Assembly (NCBI GenBank): GCA_011389815.1
Contig: JAABTP010000001.1
Span: forward strand, 25,003-80,330
Source of the DNA: Desulfobulbaceae bacterium
Lineage (GTDB): Bacteria > Desulfobacterota > Desulfobulbia > Desulfobulbales > Desulfobulbaceae
DNA: 55,328 bases
Reading direction: 5' to 3'
Below, piece by piece: positions 45,507 to 53,842 of this stretch. The notes under the pieces were generated by a model. It did not search any database. It was not told where the DNA came from and worked only from the letters and a program-made list of their open reading frames with translations. Numbering within the stretch: the first letter of the stretch is position 1; every line of letters begins with the position of its first letter. The position numbers were made by a program, and so were the translations under genes.

Positions 45507-46415
45507 ATGGAAGACGTATCGAAGAAGCTGGGCAAAATTGCCCTGGCTGGATCATGTATGATTGCCGGACTGGGGCTTGCCGCATCAGGAGCAATAGCTG
45601 CATCGTCCATCGACACCTGGAACATTTACTACGGTCACCTGCATAACCACACCACAGTTTCTGACGGAAGCGGTTCACCGGATCAGGCCTACAGTACAGC
45701 CAAGGCTGCGGGGCTGGACTTTTTCAGCACCGCTGATCATGCGGAGTCTACAACAGACAGTGAGTATACTACGGTAAAAAATACAGCGGATACGTACAAC
45801 GAAGACGGCATATTCACAGCATTCTGGGCCTTTGAGTGGTCAAGCGGCACCCACGGTCATGTCACCATAGTTTATGCTGATGATATCTGTCGGGCAACAG
45901 AATCAGCAACAAATACCTTCAGCGAATTAATGGCCTGGCTCTCAACCCGTGAAACTGTTGCTATCTTCAACCATCCAGGCCGTGAGTCCCAGGCCTTTGA
46001 GCATTATGATGGTGCAGTGAGTGACAAATTCGTTGGTATGGAACTGTGGAACAAGCAGGACTTCTTTGATGTCTACTACTATAACGATGGCTTCCATACC
46101 AATGATGGCGGTATGGGCCATTATGACGAAGCCTTGCTTCGTGGTTGGAGCATCGGTGCAGGCGGTGCTGAGGATAATCACGGCACAGACTTTGGAACCG
46201 ATTCCACCTATGCCATGGCTATTCTGGCAGACAATCAGACACGTACTGATCTGTACAGTGCCATGAAGGCCCGTCGGTTCTATTCTACTGCTGATAAAAA
46301 CCTTTTGCTATGGACGGCCAGGTTATGGGTTCAGAGATTGAAGGCGGCAGCAACAGCGTCACCATCAAGGCAAACGATGGAGGGAACGAGATCGTTGATA
46401 CTGTTGAACTCCTGA
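45507..46415 (+). CDS. Exported PHP-domain metallohydrolase, N-terminal part (frameshifted)
   Basis: 302 residues as read, with TTAGGAGGG before the ATG. Signal peptide (KIALAGSCMIAGLGLAASGA) then a PHP domain: YYGHLHNHTTVSDGSGSP, FFSTADHAE, IFNHPGRES and GAEDNHGTD carry the metal-binding His/Asp, as in CehA/McbA-type enzymes. After KNLLL the frame enters unrelated residues (WTARLWVQRL) and ends. The true continuation lies in the -1 frame from 46310. One extra T in the TTTT run at 46303-46306 would fuse the two into a ~442-residue protein. Confidence 0.8.
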   Translation: MEDVSKKLGKIALAGSCMIAGLGLAASGAIAASSIDTWNIYYGHLHNHTTVSDGSGSPDQAYSTAKAAGLDFFSTADHAESTTDSEYTTVKNTADTYNEDGIFTAFWAFEWSSGTHGHVTIVYADDICRATESATNTFSELMAWLSTRETVAIFNHPGRESQAFEHYDGAVSDKFVGMELWNKQDFFDVYYYNDGFHTNDGGMGHYDEALLRGWSIGAGGAEDNHGTDFGTDSTYAMAILADNQTRTDLYSAMKARRFYSTADKNLLLWTARLWVQRLKAAATASPSRQTMEGTRSLILLNS

Positions 46416-46834
46416 AGAATGGCGTCGTAATCAACACCTGGTATCCGAACTCCTCTGCCCCGGTTATTACCGACACGGTAACCAGTGCTGATGGCGATTA
46501 CTTCTATTGCCGTATTATGCAGGCGGACGGTGATGAGGCCATTTCCTCTCCAATTTACATTGCTGGCGGCGCGCCTGTTGATAACGATGGGGATAGCTAC
46601 TACTCAGATGTGGATTGTAACGATAATGATGATCTTATCTATCCAGGTGCAACCGAATCCTGCACAGATGGTATAGATAACGACTGTGACCAGACCGTAG
46701 ACTGCAACGACTCTGACTGTAGCTCTGCTCCGAGCTGCCAGGTCGATTGCTCAGTATACACCAATAAAGGTACCTGTGATAAGGAATCATATTGTTATTG
46801 GGATAAGTCAAGCAAGACCTGTCTAGGTCATTAA
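46310..46834 (+). CDS. C-terminal part of the PHP-domain protein: beta domain plus MopE-like metal-binding motif
   Basis: 174 residues beginning MDGQVMGSEIEGGSNSVTIK, which continues the PHP protein, followed by a strand-rich domain, then DNDGDSYYSDVDCNDNDDLI and GIDNDCDQTVDCNDSDC, the acidic Cys-rich calcium/metal-binding motif of MopE-like proteins, and a Cys-rich end. The start has no ribosome binding site, supporting a frameshift within one gene rather than a separate gene. A secreted metal-binding enzyme is the likely product of the unshifted gene. Confidence 0.6.
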   Translation: MDGQVMGSEIEGGSNSVTIKANDGGNEIVDTVELLKNGVVINTWYPNSSAPVITDTVTSADGDYFYCRIMQADGDEAISSPIYIAGGAPVDNDGDSYYSDVDCNDNDDLIYPGATESCTDGIDNDCDQTVDCNDSDCSSAPSCQVDCSVYTNKGTCDKESYCYWDKSSKTCLGH

Positions 46835-46933
46835 TAAAGTTAGCATTATACAAATACGCTTTGCTTGTTCTGAGCAAAGGTTAGAGGCTGTTACGCTTAT
46901 ATTCAACCCATCTCCGATATAAGCAAAACGGTG

Positions 46934-46959
46934 GGGCGGGCCATTGGTCCGCCCTTTTT
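46934..46959. terminator. Rho-independent terminator between PHP gene and hsp20 A
   Basis: GGGCGGGCC-ATT-GGTCCGCCC (9 bp with one G-U) followed by TTTTT. A-rich sequence on the other side makes it probably bidirectional between the two convergent genes. Confidence 0.9.
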
Positions 46960-46984
46960 GTCTTTTCAAACAGCTTGCGGCTTG

Positions 46985-47662
46985 TTAGTTGGATTGTATC
47001 TCTATCTCTTTCACCGTAGGTTTTGGCATATCCTTTCTCGGCATAGTCACGGTCAACACACCCTGGTTAAAGTCTGCCTTGATATGATCCTGATCAGTGT
47101 CTTGCGGAAGCGGGAGTACACGCTGAAACGAGCCGTAATAGCGTTCCTGCCGATAGAAGTCTTGCTGCTTTTCCTCCTTTTCCTGCTTTTTCTCTCCGCT
47201 GATAGTCATCACGTTATTGGCAACTTCGATCTTAATATCGTCTTTCTTGGCACCGGGTACCTCAACAGTGATGGTATATTCCTTATCATTTGCAGCGAGA
47301 TCTGTCATGGGTCGGAATATTCCCCCGGAAGTTTGGAAAAAGGGTCGGCCCATATCAAACGCAGAAAATCCGAAATCGCGGAAGGTCTGATCAAAGAGCC
47401 GATTAATATTGCGGTGAAAATCCCTTAGCGGACCAGCAAGTTCATCCTGATCTTTCTTGCTGTCGTTCCCTTGTATCGGCACGTTGTTACTGCTCTTCTC
47501 CCCTGCCTCCTGGTTCGGTTTACTGCTCTTCAGCTTCTGGGTCATTACATCGGGTGAGTCAGCCGAACTTGCTGCATAACTCATCGGTGTAATTGGCAAG
47601 ATGAGATGAAGTGCTATAATTCCTGTAAATACCAATCCCTTTGTCTGCATTCGGCCATTCAT
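46985..47662 (-). CDS. Hsp20-family small heat-shock protein A, with signal peptide
   Basis: 225 residues from the ATG at 47662 after TGGAGG. A hydrophobic N-terminus (GLVFTGIIALHLILPITPMSYA) looks like a cleavable signal, so this Hsp20 is predicted to be exported. The alpha-crystallin domain runs from ~115: YTITVEVPGAKKDDIKIEV, YGSFQRVLPLP, GVLTVTMPRK. A Q/K-rich linker precedes it. Small heat-shock proteins hold unfolded proteins without ATP; a periplasmic one is unusual. First of three hsp20 genes in a row (48831 back to 46985). Confidence 0.9.
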   Translation of the reverse strand: MNGRMQTKGLVFTGIIALHLILPITPMSYAASSADSPDVMTQKLKSSKPNQEAGEKSSNNVPIQGNDSKKDQDELAGPLRDFHRNINRLFDQTFRDFGFSAFDMGRPFFQTSGGIFRPMTDLAANDKEYTITVEVPGAKKDDIKIEVANNVMTISGEKKQEKEEKQQDFYRQERYYGSFQRVLPLPQDTDQDHIKADFNQGVLTVTMPRKDMPKPTVKEIEIQSN

Positions 47663-47769
47663 TGCTGAACCTCCAGAATAAAAACGAATTAAAATCAAAG
47701 AAAAATAAGGGAGGTAAGGAACTCGTAAGTCCCTTACCAATGCCTCCTGTGCGCAAGCACTGTTATATA

Positions 47770-48327
47770 TTAAACGGTTTTGATGGCGATCTGCCGGACA
47801 TCAGCTTTTGGTAAGGCCTTTCTCGGCATGGTTATATTAAGCACACCTTGTTTAAAGGTTGCCTTAATACCGTCTTGATCCGCATCTTCCGGCAGAGAGA
47901 GTATGCGCTGGAACGAACCGTAAAAACGTTCCTGCCTATAATAACTTTTCTCCTTCTCCTCTTTTTCCTGTTTCTTTTCCCCGCGAATGATCATGGTATT
48001 CTTCTCAACTTCAATCTTGAGATTCTTTTCATCTACGCCGGGTATCTCCACGTTAACGATATATTCGTTCTCGCTTGCGCTCAGATCCAAGGTCGGTTTA
48101 AGCATACCGTTGGCCATGTTCGAGAGGCGGGGTGGACCCATTCCGAATTCTCGGAACATCTGCTCAAATCGCTGATCCATTTCATTATGCAACTGACTGA
48201 ACAGCTGGGGAAAAGCCCCTATACCCTCCTGTGCGGTTTTTTGTTGCACCGGCACCGTGGCACCGGTGTTCTCTTCCTCTTTTCTGAACCAATTCCAGGG
48301 AACCCATTTTTTGATATCCATATCCAT
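47770..48327 (-). CDS. Hsp20-family small heat-shock protein B
   Basis: 185 residues from the ATG at 48327. Alpha-crystallin domain with YIVNVEIPGVDEKNLKIEV, YGSFQRILSLP and GVLNITMPRK. It is closest to Hsp20 A, so a duplication followed by gain of a signal in A is likely. No signal peptide. 66 bases downstream of hsp20 C. Confidence 0.93.
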   Translation of the reverse strand: MDMDIKKWVPWNWFRKEEENTGATVPVQQKTAQEGIGAFPQLFSQLHNEMDQRFEQMFREFGMGPPRLSNMANGMLKPTLDLSASENEYIVNVEIPGVDEKNLKIEVEKNTMIIRGEKKQEKEEKEKSYYRQERFYGSFQRILSLPEDADQDGIKATFKQGVLNITMPRKALPKADVRQIAIKTV

Positions 48328-48393
48328 AACACACCTCGTCATATCCTTGGTTAACGAAAAAAGCACCCACTTTCAGTTCATATCTACAACAGA

Positions 48394-48831
48394 TCAGTTG
48401 ACTTTCACTTCAATCTGCTTGGGCTTGGCCTGCTCCATTTTAGCCAGTGTCAAGCTGAGTACGCCATTTTTGCAGGCCGCTTCCACCTTATCCACATCCA
48501 CATCCTGGGGCAGGGTGAAGTTTCTGATAAAAGTGCCGTATCTGCATTCGGTTCTGTGAACCTTCTTGTCCGTTGTGTCGTTCTTCTTTTCTCCCTTAAT
48601 GGTCAGGATGCGATCATCAATGGAGACCTCCACATCATCTTTTTCCACACCGGGGAGTTCGACTTTTAAAACAAAGTCATTTTCTGATTCAAGTATATCA
48701 ACAACAGGTGCCCATTCTCTTGTTTCAACAGCTCCGTTTCCATCTGCAGTTGATTTCTTCCTTGCAGGCATTGTGTAATTATTAAACAATGCCTCCATCT
48801 CACGGAAAGGATCCCAAATACTTACGTTCAT
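48394..48831 (-). CDS. Hsp20-family small heat-shock protein C
   Basis: 145 residues, the typical bacterial length. AGGAGGG precedes the ATG. Alpha-crystallin domain with FVLKVELPGVEKDDVEVSI, YGTFIRNFTLP and GVLSLTLAK. First gene of the minus-strand hsp20 run, behind a TTGACA-N17-TACATT promoter. Cytosolic holdase. Confidence 0.95.
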   Translation of the reverse strand: MNVSIWDPFREMEALFNNYTMPARKKSTADGNGAVETREWAPVVDILESENDFVLKVELPGVEKDDVEVSIDDRILTIKGEKKNDTTDKKVHRTECRYGTFIRNFTLPQDVDVDKVEAACKNGVLSLTLAKMEQAKPKQIEVKVN

Positions 48832-48923
48832 AATGCCCTCCTTGTTTGTTTAATGATAAATAATGCTTTGCATGAGTTTTCTTTATCATCACTATTGATG
48901 ATCTAGTGTTATTGTTTAATCAA

Positions 48924-48952
48924 AATGTAAGTTCAAGTATTGTTTATGTCAA
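48924..48952 (-). promoter_or_regulatory. Putative promoter of the hsp20 cluster
   Basis: Minus strand TTGACA (48947-48952), 17-base spacer, TACATT (48924-48929). An inverted repeat ATCATCA-CTAT-TGATGAT (48885-48902) lies between it and hsp20 C and could be an operator. It is not the CIRCE element. Confidence 0.5.
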
Positions 48953-49571
48953 GAGATGTTGTTTATTTTTTGATTATGCAATAACATAAAATTCAATGTA
49001 TCTTGTATGTAAAGTCTATTCGTTTCCGTTTCTGATTGAATAAATAAGTACGGTGAATAGTCTCGTCAAGGGGGAATGAAGAAAAAAATACATAATGGAA
49101 CCATGACAGGTCATATGGTAAATGATATGAGGTTTTTTAGGAAGGATATGGAACAAGGTGAAAAAGGAGGGGAAACGAGTGGAACCGATGTCAGAGATAC
49201 TATGGCAAAGCAGAGCACTATCTATATGCTGCTTTATCTGGATTGGTTACAGGTCGGAATTGCGGGTTTGTAGGTAAAAAAAACGGGCAGGTCGAAAGCG
49301 CCAGGCTAAACCGGCACAGAGTAGGGGAAGATTTCAGCCACGTCTGTTTCTATACGCACTGTCGGGCCACCGAAACTCTTTCTTTTCGGTCCGACTTTTC
49401 TCAGTTTTAAGCTCTTTAAATCGTACTCTGGACGAAGTTCATCATCCGATTCTGTTTTATCCCTCTTCATAATATCTTCGTTCCCTTCGTGTTGCTTCTG
49501 AACAAGCCCTTAATCTTGAATATGATGTGCGCCGGGATTCACCGTTCAGTTCAGTAGGTCGGGAATCATTG
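48953..49571. other. Intergenic region before the DUF3368 gene
   Basis: About 620 bases. A possible 65-codon frame at 49076 has a G-rich stretch one base from its ATG and no recognisable product, so I do not call it. The right end holds a repeat shared with 50612-50700. Confidence 0.4.
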
Positions 49572-49644
49572 TTATCGCATACAATGGTTGCAAAGGGGTA
49601 AGGTGCCAAAATCAGGGATGGTGATTGCGTAGCGTACTTTTCGG
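49562..49644. repeat. Left direct repeat flanking the UPF0175/DUF3368 pair
   Basis: caatggttgc...aaatcagggatggtgattgc resembles 50612-50700 (caatggtgg...aaatcagggatggggattg) with small gaps. It overlaps the 3' end of the DUF3368 gene, supplying its unusual tail. Confidence 0.6.
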
Positions 49645-50156
49645 TTGGTGCGGGAGCGTATCCTGTACGGTCTGTGGCGATTTACTCCTCCAATCTGGCG
49701 CAAAAAGCTGTGATAAACAGATTGACTGTACCAGCGTCCTTTCCGAATCATCTCATCAAGTATCGGTCGAACAGATGGGATAAATCCCTGCTGTTTAGCC
49801 ATCAACAAGACGGTCAATGTGCCGATAACATGAAGCCCCTGTTGTTTGGCGACCTGATATCCAGTCCGCTCATCAAGAATTAGGACGTCAGCCCGAAGTT
49901 CTTTCGCAAGGGTGATGGCTTCGGCTTCCCCGCGATCAAGGTCATGACACAGAAACCCCACATACAGCGTGCCCTGCACATCCCTCATCTCACACCACGG
50001 CTGGTCGATATCTTTATATCCCGGATATCTGTTTGATTTCAATTCATGCTCAACCTCTCTTGGAATCATGACCCTGCCGAAGAGAGCACCCAGAAGCGGG
50101 ATATGCCCGACCGTTGCGAGCGAAATGATCGGTGTGCTGTTGGAGACGACAATCAT
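49572..50156 (-). CDS. DUF3368 PIN-like toxin with abnormal C-terminal extension
   Basis: 194 residues. MIVVSNSTPIISLATVGHIP, the acidic DLDRGEAEAITLAKEL and DVLILDERTGYQVA are DUF3368 (PIN-like ribonuclease) motifs with aspartates/glutamates for metal. Usual members end near residue 155; here ~35 extra basic residues (RTNRKVRYAITIPDF...) derive from the flanking repeat, so the natural stop was lost. It overlaps the UPF0175 antitoxin by four bases (ATGA). It may still be active. Confidence 0.82.
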   Translation of the reverse strand: MIVVSNSTPIISLATVGHIPLLGALFGRVMIPREVEHELKSNRYPGYKDIDQPWCEMRDVQGTLYVGFLCHDLDRGEAEAITLAKELRADVLILDERTGYQVAKQQGLHVIGTLTVLLMAKQQGFIPSVRPILDEMIRKGRWYSQSVYHSFLRQIGGVNRHRPYRIRSRTNRKVRYAITIPDFGTLPLCNHCMR

Positions 50157-50443
50157 CGCCCCTGCTCCTCCTGAAGAGACGGGGTATGTTGCGCACTCTT
50201 GATCATCTCCGCAATCAGGGTGTCATCATAATCAAAAATCGGTTCATGTGCCGCCTGGAGCTGCTGAATAAATTCCATGCGCGTATATCCGGCCAATTCA
50301 GCTGCTTTGCCCAGGCTGAGTTTATGCCGACGATAGAGCCGCAGGGCATGATGGAAGAGCATATCCTTGGCAAACTGCTCTTTCTCTTCTTTCAGCGAAA
50401 GCAATATTGAATCATCAAGTTGTAATCGTATTTCAGTAAGCAT
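50153..50443 (-). CDS. UPF0175-family antitoxin
   Basis: 96 residues. LYRRHKLSLGKAAELAGYTRMEF is the helix-turn-helix core of UPF0175, whose members pair with DUF3368 PIN toxins. The N-terminal part is a short strand followed by an acidic helix. Cotranscribed and coupled with the toxin. Confidence 0.88.
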   Translation of the reverse strand: MLTEIRLQLDDSILLSLKEEKEQFAKDMLFHHALRLYRRHKLSLGKAAELAGYTRMEFIQQLQAAHEPIFDYDDTLIAEMIKSAQHTPSLQEEQGR

Positions 50444-50611
50444 CGTGTTCCTGCCTCATATCCTGAAGTAAGTATTGTGCAACGGTGAACAGGGCACAGC
50501 GTTATGATCCTTCCTCATCATAAGGTCATCATGGGAGGATGATGGGAAATATGCAAGTTCTTTCTTGAGAAATATTTATCCTCCGGGTAAGAGAACACCG
50601 TCTCATGCCAG

Positions 50612-50700
50612 GGTACCCTTGTCATCACAGGCAATGGTGGTAAGGGTTAGGGGGCCGAAATGCCGAAATCAGGGATGGGGATTGTTTGCGTAAGCGTCCT
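50612..50700. repeat. Right direct repeat flanking the UPF0175/DUF3368 pair
   Basis: Imperfect copy of 49562-49644. Together they bracket the toxin-antitoxin module (about 1.05 kb apart). Confidence 0.6.
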
Positions 50701-50805
50701 TCAGGTACTTACCAGTCACATGCAGGGTGCGTTTCATGTATCATGCCTTCATGAATACGGAATTGCACTCTATGGCTATCCCTTTGGTGCGTAGAAATTA
50801 GATCG

Positions 50806-51603
50806 TTAATAATCTTCGCAATCTCTAGCAAATGCCTGAGCTTCAGAATACATTATAAAAAAATCTGATGAACATCCTGCGCTTCCACAGGACCAACTAA
50901 ATTCTAGCCAAATAGGATTTCTCCCTGCTATATTTACTTCATAAATTTCTAATCCGAAACTAGCGAAAGTCGGCTCGCACTTTACTTTTCTAGAAACGGC
51001 TAACAAACTTTTTGAATCATGCAAGAGAGGCCCCATCTCCCGAGACAGAATATTTGTATCAATCGTGACTCCGGTTACTCCCATCCTAGGACCGTGAAGA
51101 ATAATTCGCCATGGGACAGGTTCTGGTGTCTTTTTTAGCTGATGATGAGTTATCTTTCCGTTGACTGTTATAACTACCTTTCCTTCCCGATAATATGCTC
51201 CTTTTTCTTTCTCCCAATCAGGGGCTTCTCGTATCCCATCAAACTCCCATGAAATAGGGCTATTTTTCCCCGTCCCAGCATCCCATGCGAGTACGTTATA
51301 TGATTCGAAATTAGGAATTGTAAAAAGTGTTAACAAATCAATAAACTCAATATATTCCGCTCTAGGATCACCTACCCTGATAGTTGTTTCTACTCTTCCA
51401 GTATTTATAACAGCGTTATCTCCAGAGCTTTGAATAACATTTCCAGAGTTTCCGGTAACGTTTACAGACTGTGACGGCTTATTCGCTGCTCTAGTTTTCG
51501 AGATATTCTCTGTCGTATCATTTAAAGGCCAAAACTGAATAACAGCAAATGCCAAGCCAACGATTGAAGCAATGCTCCCAAGAACGGCAAGTTGCTTTCC
51601 CAT
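50806..51603 (-). CDS. Membrane-anchored protein of unknown function
   Basis: 265 residues with one N-terminal transmembrane or uncleaved signal segment (LAVLGSIASIVGLAFAVIQF). It is followed by a linker with the repeat-like NVTGNSGNVIQSSGDNAVIN and a globular strand-rich part with several cysteines (KVKCEPT, SWSCGSAGCSS). I recognise no family. The NSGNVIQSSGDNA-type linker is also seen in bacterial membrane proteins of unknown role. It stands alone in an accessory region next to the DUF4469 remnant. Confidence 0.55.
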   Translation of the reverse strand: MGKQLAVLGSIASIVGLAFAVIQFWPLNDTTENISKTRAANKPSQSVNVTGNSGNVIQSSGDNAVINTGRVETTIRVGDPRAEYIEFIDLLTLFTIPNFESYNVLAWDAGTGKNSPISWEFDGIREAPDWEKEKGAYYREGKVVITVNGKITHHQLKKTPEPVPWRIILHGPRMGVTGVTIDTNILSREMGPLLHDSKSLLAVSRKVKCEPTFASFGLEIYEVNIAGRNPIWLEFSWSCGSAGCSSDFFIMYSEAQAFARDCEDY

Positions 51604-51741
51604 AGATGTTGATCCTACTTTTGATGATTAATCGCTATTGCTTATATATTGAGACAAAAAGCGAGAAACCTTCCCCTCATCACCTTTCCACTCTTATTCT
51701 GATCTTGAGAACAAGAAGAGGAAAAGCTCCCACCACCTTTC

Positions 51742-51862
51742 TTAATCCCCCACCCTCACATCCAGCACATCCGCCAACCGTCCGTAATACTGATCCCGAA
51801 CCAGATTCACTAGGGCGGCATAGTCGGCCACATTAACCGTAAGGCTGCCGGACAGTATACTT
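51742..51862 (-). pseudogene. 3' remnant of a DUF4469-type gene
   Basis: About 38 codons plus stop encode NVADYAALVNLVRDQYYGRL then ADVLDVRVGD, almost the end of the DUF4469 protein at 52634-53713 (NDYAALLDLVRDQYYGRL, ADVLDVRVGA). The rest of the gene is missing; higA begins where the homology stops. Confidence 0.9.
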
Positions 51863-51872
51863 TGCACCGCAA

Positions 51873-52289
51873 TCAGACAAACGTTGCCGCAGCCACATGG
51901 AACCGGCGGGACAGTGCCTTTACATGATCCACTGTGAGCGACCGGGTTCCGGCCAGGATGTCGGTCAGCAGGGATTCGTCGCCTATCTCCGGGAGATCTG
52001 CGGCAGTCAGGCCATGTTCGTCCATCAGGAAGCGGAGAATATCCGCACCGGATGCATCAGGCGTTGCAAAGTGCTGCTCTTCGTAGGCAAAAAGCAGCAT
52101 ACCCAAAGTGTCTGTCAGATCATATAAGGGATGATTTTCGTCCTCTCCGACAATATCCAGCAGACTGTTCAGGGCTTCCGCAGCCTGTTCATACTGCTGC
52201 TCATCCCGAATCGGGAAAAAGGGAATAAGCGTATGCAGATTCCCCCATGCCGCTGTAAGCGGTTGTACAGCAAGAGTCATTGTTTCCAC
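51873..52289 (-). CDS. higA: HigA-like antitoxin
   Basis: 138 residues. C-terminal helix-turn-helix region (HGLTAADLPEIGDESLLTDI, LSRRFHVAAATFV) as in HigA; the N-terminal ~90 residues are the helical part (PIRDEQQYEQAAEALNSLLD) found in the longer HigA/YgjM type. It neutralises HigB and probably represses the pair. Overlaps higB by 13 bases, toxin first. Confidence 0.85.
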   Translation of the reverse strand: METMTLAVQPLTAAWGNLHTLIPFFPIRDEQQYEQAAEALNSLLDIVGEDENHPLYDLTDTLGMLLFAYEEQHFATPDASGADILRFLMDEHGLTAADLPEIGDESLLTDILAGTRSLTVDHVKALSRRFHVAAATFV

Positions 52290-52564
52290 CTCCCACGGTC
52301 GTATTCGGCATGCGTCAGCACCTGCCGGACATACGCTTTCTGCCGGTTGAAATGAAGTGCCGCAACCAGTCGATATTTATTGCCCCCGATGTTGAACACG
52401 TAAAGGTCTCCGACTTTATCCGCACTTGGAAAAACTTTGCGCAGGGCAGCAAAGCTGACGAACCGGTTTGACTTCATGATCTTGAACCACGCATCCAAAG
52501 CTGTCTTGCTGTCAGGATGTTGCCCGGAAAATTCAAGCAAAGGTTTACGGGAAATTACATGCAT
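52277..52564 (-). CDS. higB: HigB-like toxin (mRNA interferase)
   Basis: 95 residues from the ATG at 52564 (an upstream frame start adds eight residues). MHVISRKPLLEFSGQHPDS, VFNIGGNKYRLVAALHF and KAYVRQVLTHAEYDRGRW are canonical HigB blocks with the basic and aromatic residues of this RelE-fold, ribosome-dependent RNase. It precedes higA in the normal higBA order. Flanked by DUF4469 3'-end copies. Confidence 0.92.
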   Translation of the reverse strand: MHVISRKPLLEFSGQHPDSKTALDAWFKIMKSNRFVSFAALRKVFPSADKVGDLYVFNIGGNKYRLVAALHFNRQKAYVRQVLTHAEYDRGRWKQ

Positions 52565-52633
52565 ATTCTCATGGTACCTGAATTCCATAATTCAGGCAAA
52601 CAGTTCCGAGCTGCGGAAGATATACCCGCTTCC

Positions 52634-53713
52634 TCACGCCCCAACCCTCACATCCAGCACATCCGCCAGCCGTCCGTAATACTGATCCCGCACCAAGTCC
52701 AGCAAGGCGGCATAGTCATTCACCCGGACGCTCAGGCTGGTGACCGCTGATTCGGCAAAGCCCGGTAGGGTGTATTCGCCGTGCCCCGTGACGGTCACGG
52801 TCTCACCAGCAGGGCCGTCCTCGGTCATGCCGAGCAGGCTGAGGAGCAGGACGCTGTTTCTGATGTCGAAGACCGCCTGAATGCGCAACATTTCATCCGC
52901 GCTTACCGTACCGCCGGTTACGCTGACCAGAGGGCTGGTCGCATTGTTGGTCAGGATGCCGAACTCAGAGAACTCGGGTTGCCCGAAACCGGTCAGCAGC
53001 AGGGGCGAGCGCAGTCTGCGGCGGTAGGTGCCAACACGAGGGCTGCCGTGGCCAGTGGGCCGGGTCGAGACAGTGAGCGTGTATTCGTTATTGAACGGCT
53101 CATCCTGAGCAGGGATATCCGGGACCAGGACAATACTGGAATCCGAGATCGGTCCGAACTGGTACTGCACGGCCTGACCGCTTCGGGTACCCTCAAGCAC
53201 GCATTCACACCCCTCGGCCTCCGGGTCAAAGGCCAGGTTGGTACCGGTGAGATGAAGCACCCCCTTGCTGTACAGCACATCGGCCAGATGGAGGCGGGTA
53301 TCCTCGACACTGTCGATCACCGGCACCTTTTCAATCATGGGCAGTTTCTCGAAATGGGCCTGCTGCCTGATCTCCTTGAGAAAAGGATTGAGCACCCGAA
53401 CGCTGACATGCAGGCACTCGTCCACTGGCGGTAGCGGGTCATCCGGCGATTCCAATCTGCCGGTAAAGGAGAAGCCAAAAGAGATCATGCCATTGATGGT
53501 AACTTGCTCGCCGTTGAGCATTTTTTTCAGAACGACCTGATCCAGCAGGGCCAGTGCGGTTTTGGCATCTTCCACGCTGTAGTTTGGGTTTTCTTCGTTC
53601 ATTGCGATTGCCAGATCATCTGTCCCGGCTGAGTCGCGGGGCACGAAGCGAATTTTCCAGGACGGGGGAACAGTAAGATAATTGGGTTCGACACGCCATG
53701 GGATTGATTGCAT
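52634..53713 (-). CDS. HU-like DNA-binding / DUF4469 protein, paralogue B
   Basis: 359 residues, similar along its length to the protein at 41930-42994: NEENPNYSVEDAKTALALLD, MISFGFSFTGRLESPDDPLP, VLHLTGTNLAFDPEAEGCEC, VPDIPAQDEPFNNEYTLTVS and YYGRLADVLDVRVGA. The same architecture applies: HU-like N-terminal domain then DUF4469-type beta domain. The last ~40 residues recur as the remnant at 51742. A tandem repeat with 23-bp periodicity lies upstream of its promoter, as for paralogue A. DNA-structuring role inferred. Confidence 0.75.
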   Translation of the reverse strand: MQSIPWRVEPNYLTVPPSWKIRFVPRDSAGTDDLAIAMNEENPNYSVEDAKTALALLDQVVLKKMLNGEQVTINGMISFGFSFTGRLESPDDPLPPVDECLHVSVRVLNPFLKEIRQQAHFEKLPMIEKVPVIDSVEDTRLHLADVLYSKGVLHLTGTNLAFDPEAEGCECVLEGTRSGQAVQYQFGPISDSSIVLVPDIPAQDEPFNNEYTLTVSTRPTGHGSPRVGTYRRRLRSPLLLTGFGQPEFSEFGILTNNATSPLVSVTGGTVSADEMLRIQAVFDIRNSVLLLSLLGMTEDGPAGETVTVTGHGEYTLPGFAESAVTSLSVRVNDYAALLDLVRDQYYGRLADVLDVRVGA

Positions 53714-53771
53714 AAGAGACTCCTATGTTGAGGTGGGATGTTGCGCCGAGAGGAGAATGGCGACTTTGCGC

Positions 53772-53800
53772 AGAGTAATTCCAGCCTGTTGCCTTGTCAA
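53772..53800 (-). promoter_or_regulatory. Predicted promoter of DUF4469 paralogue B
   Basis: Minus strand TTGACA (53795-53800), 17-base spacer, TACTCT (53772-53777), 59 bases from the start codon; same geometry as paralogue A (56 bases). Confidence 0.5.
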
Positions 53801-53842
53801 GAAGTTTTTTAGAGCGGCGGGATGGTGAGCAGGCAGGAGAAG

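Noticed and set aside
48885-48902. CIRCE heat-shock operator before hsp20 C
   Set aside because: The inverted repeat ATCATCA/TGATGAT does not match the CIRCE consensus.
49076-49273. 65-codon open frame starting MKKKIHNGT
   Set aside because: Spacing of the G-rich stretch to the ATG is one base, composition is odd and no family resemblance is seen.
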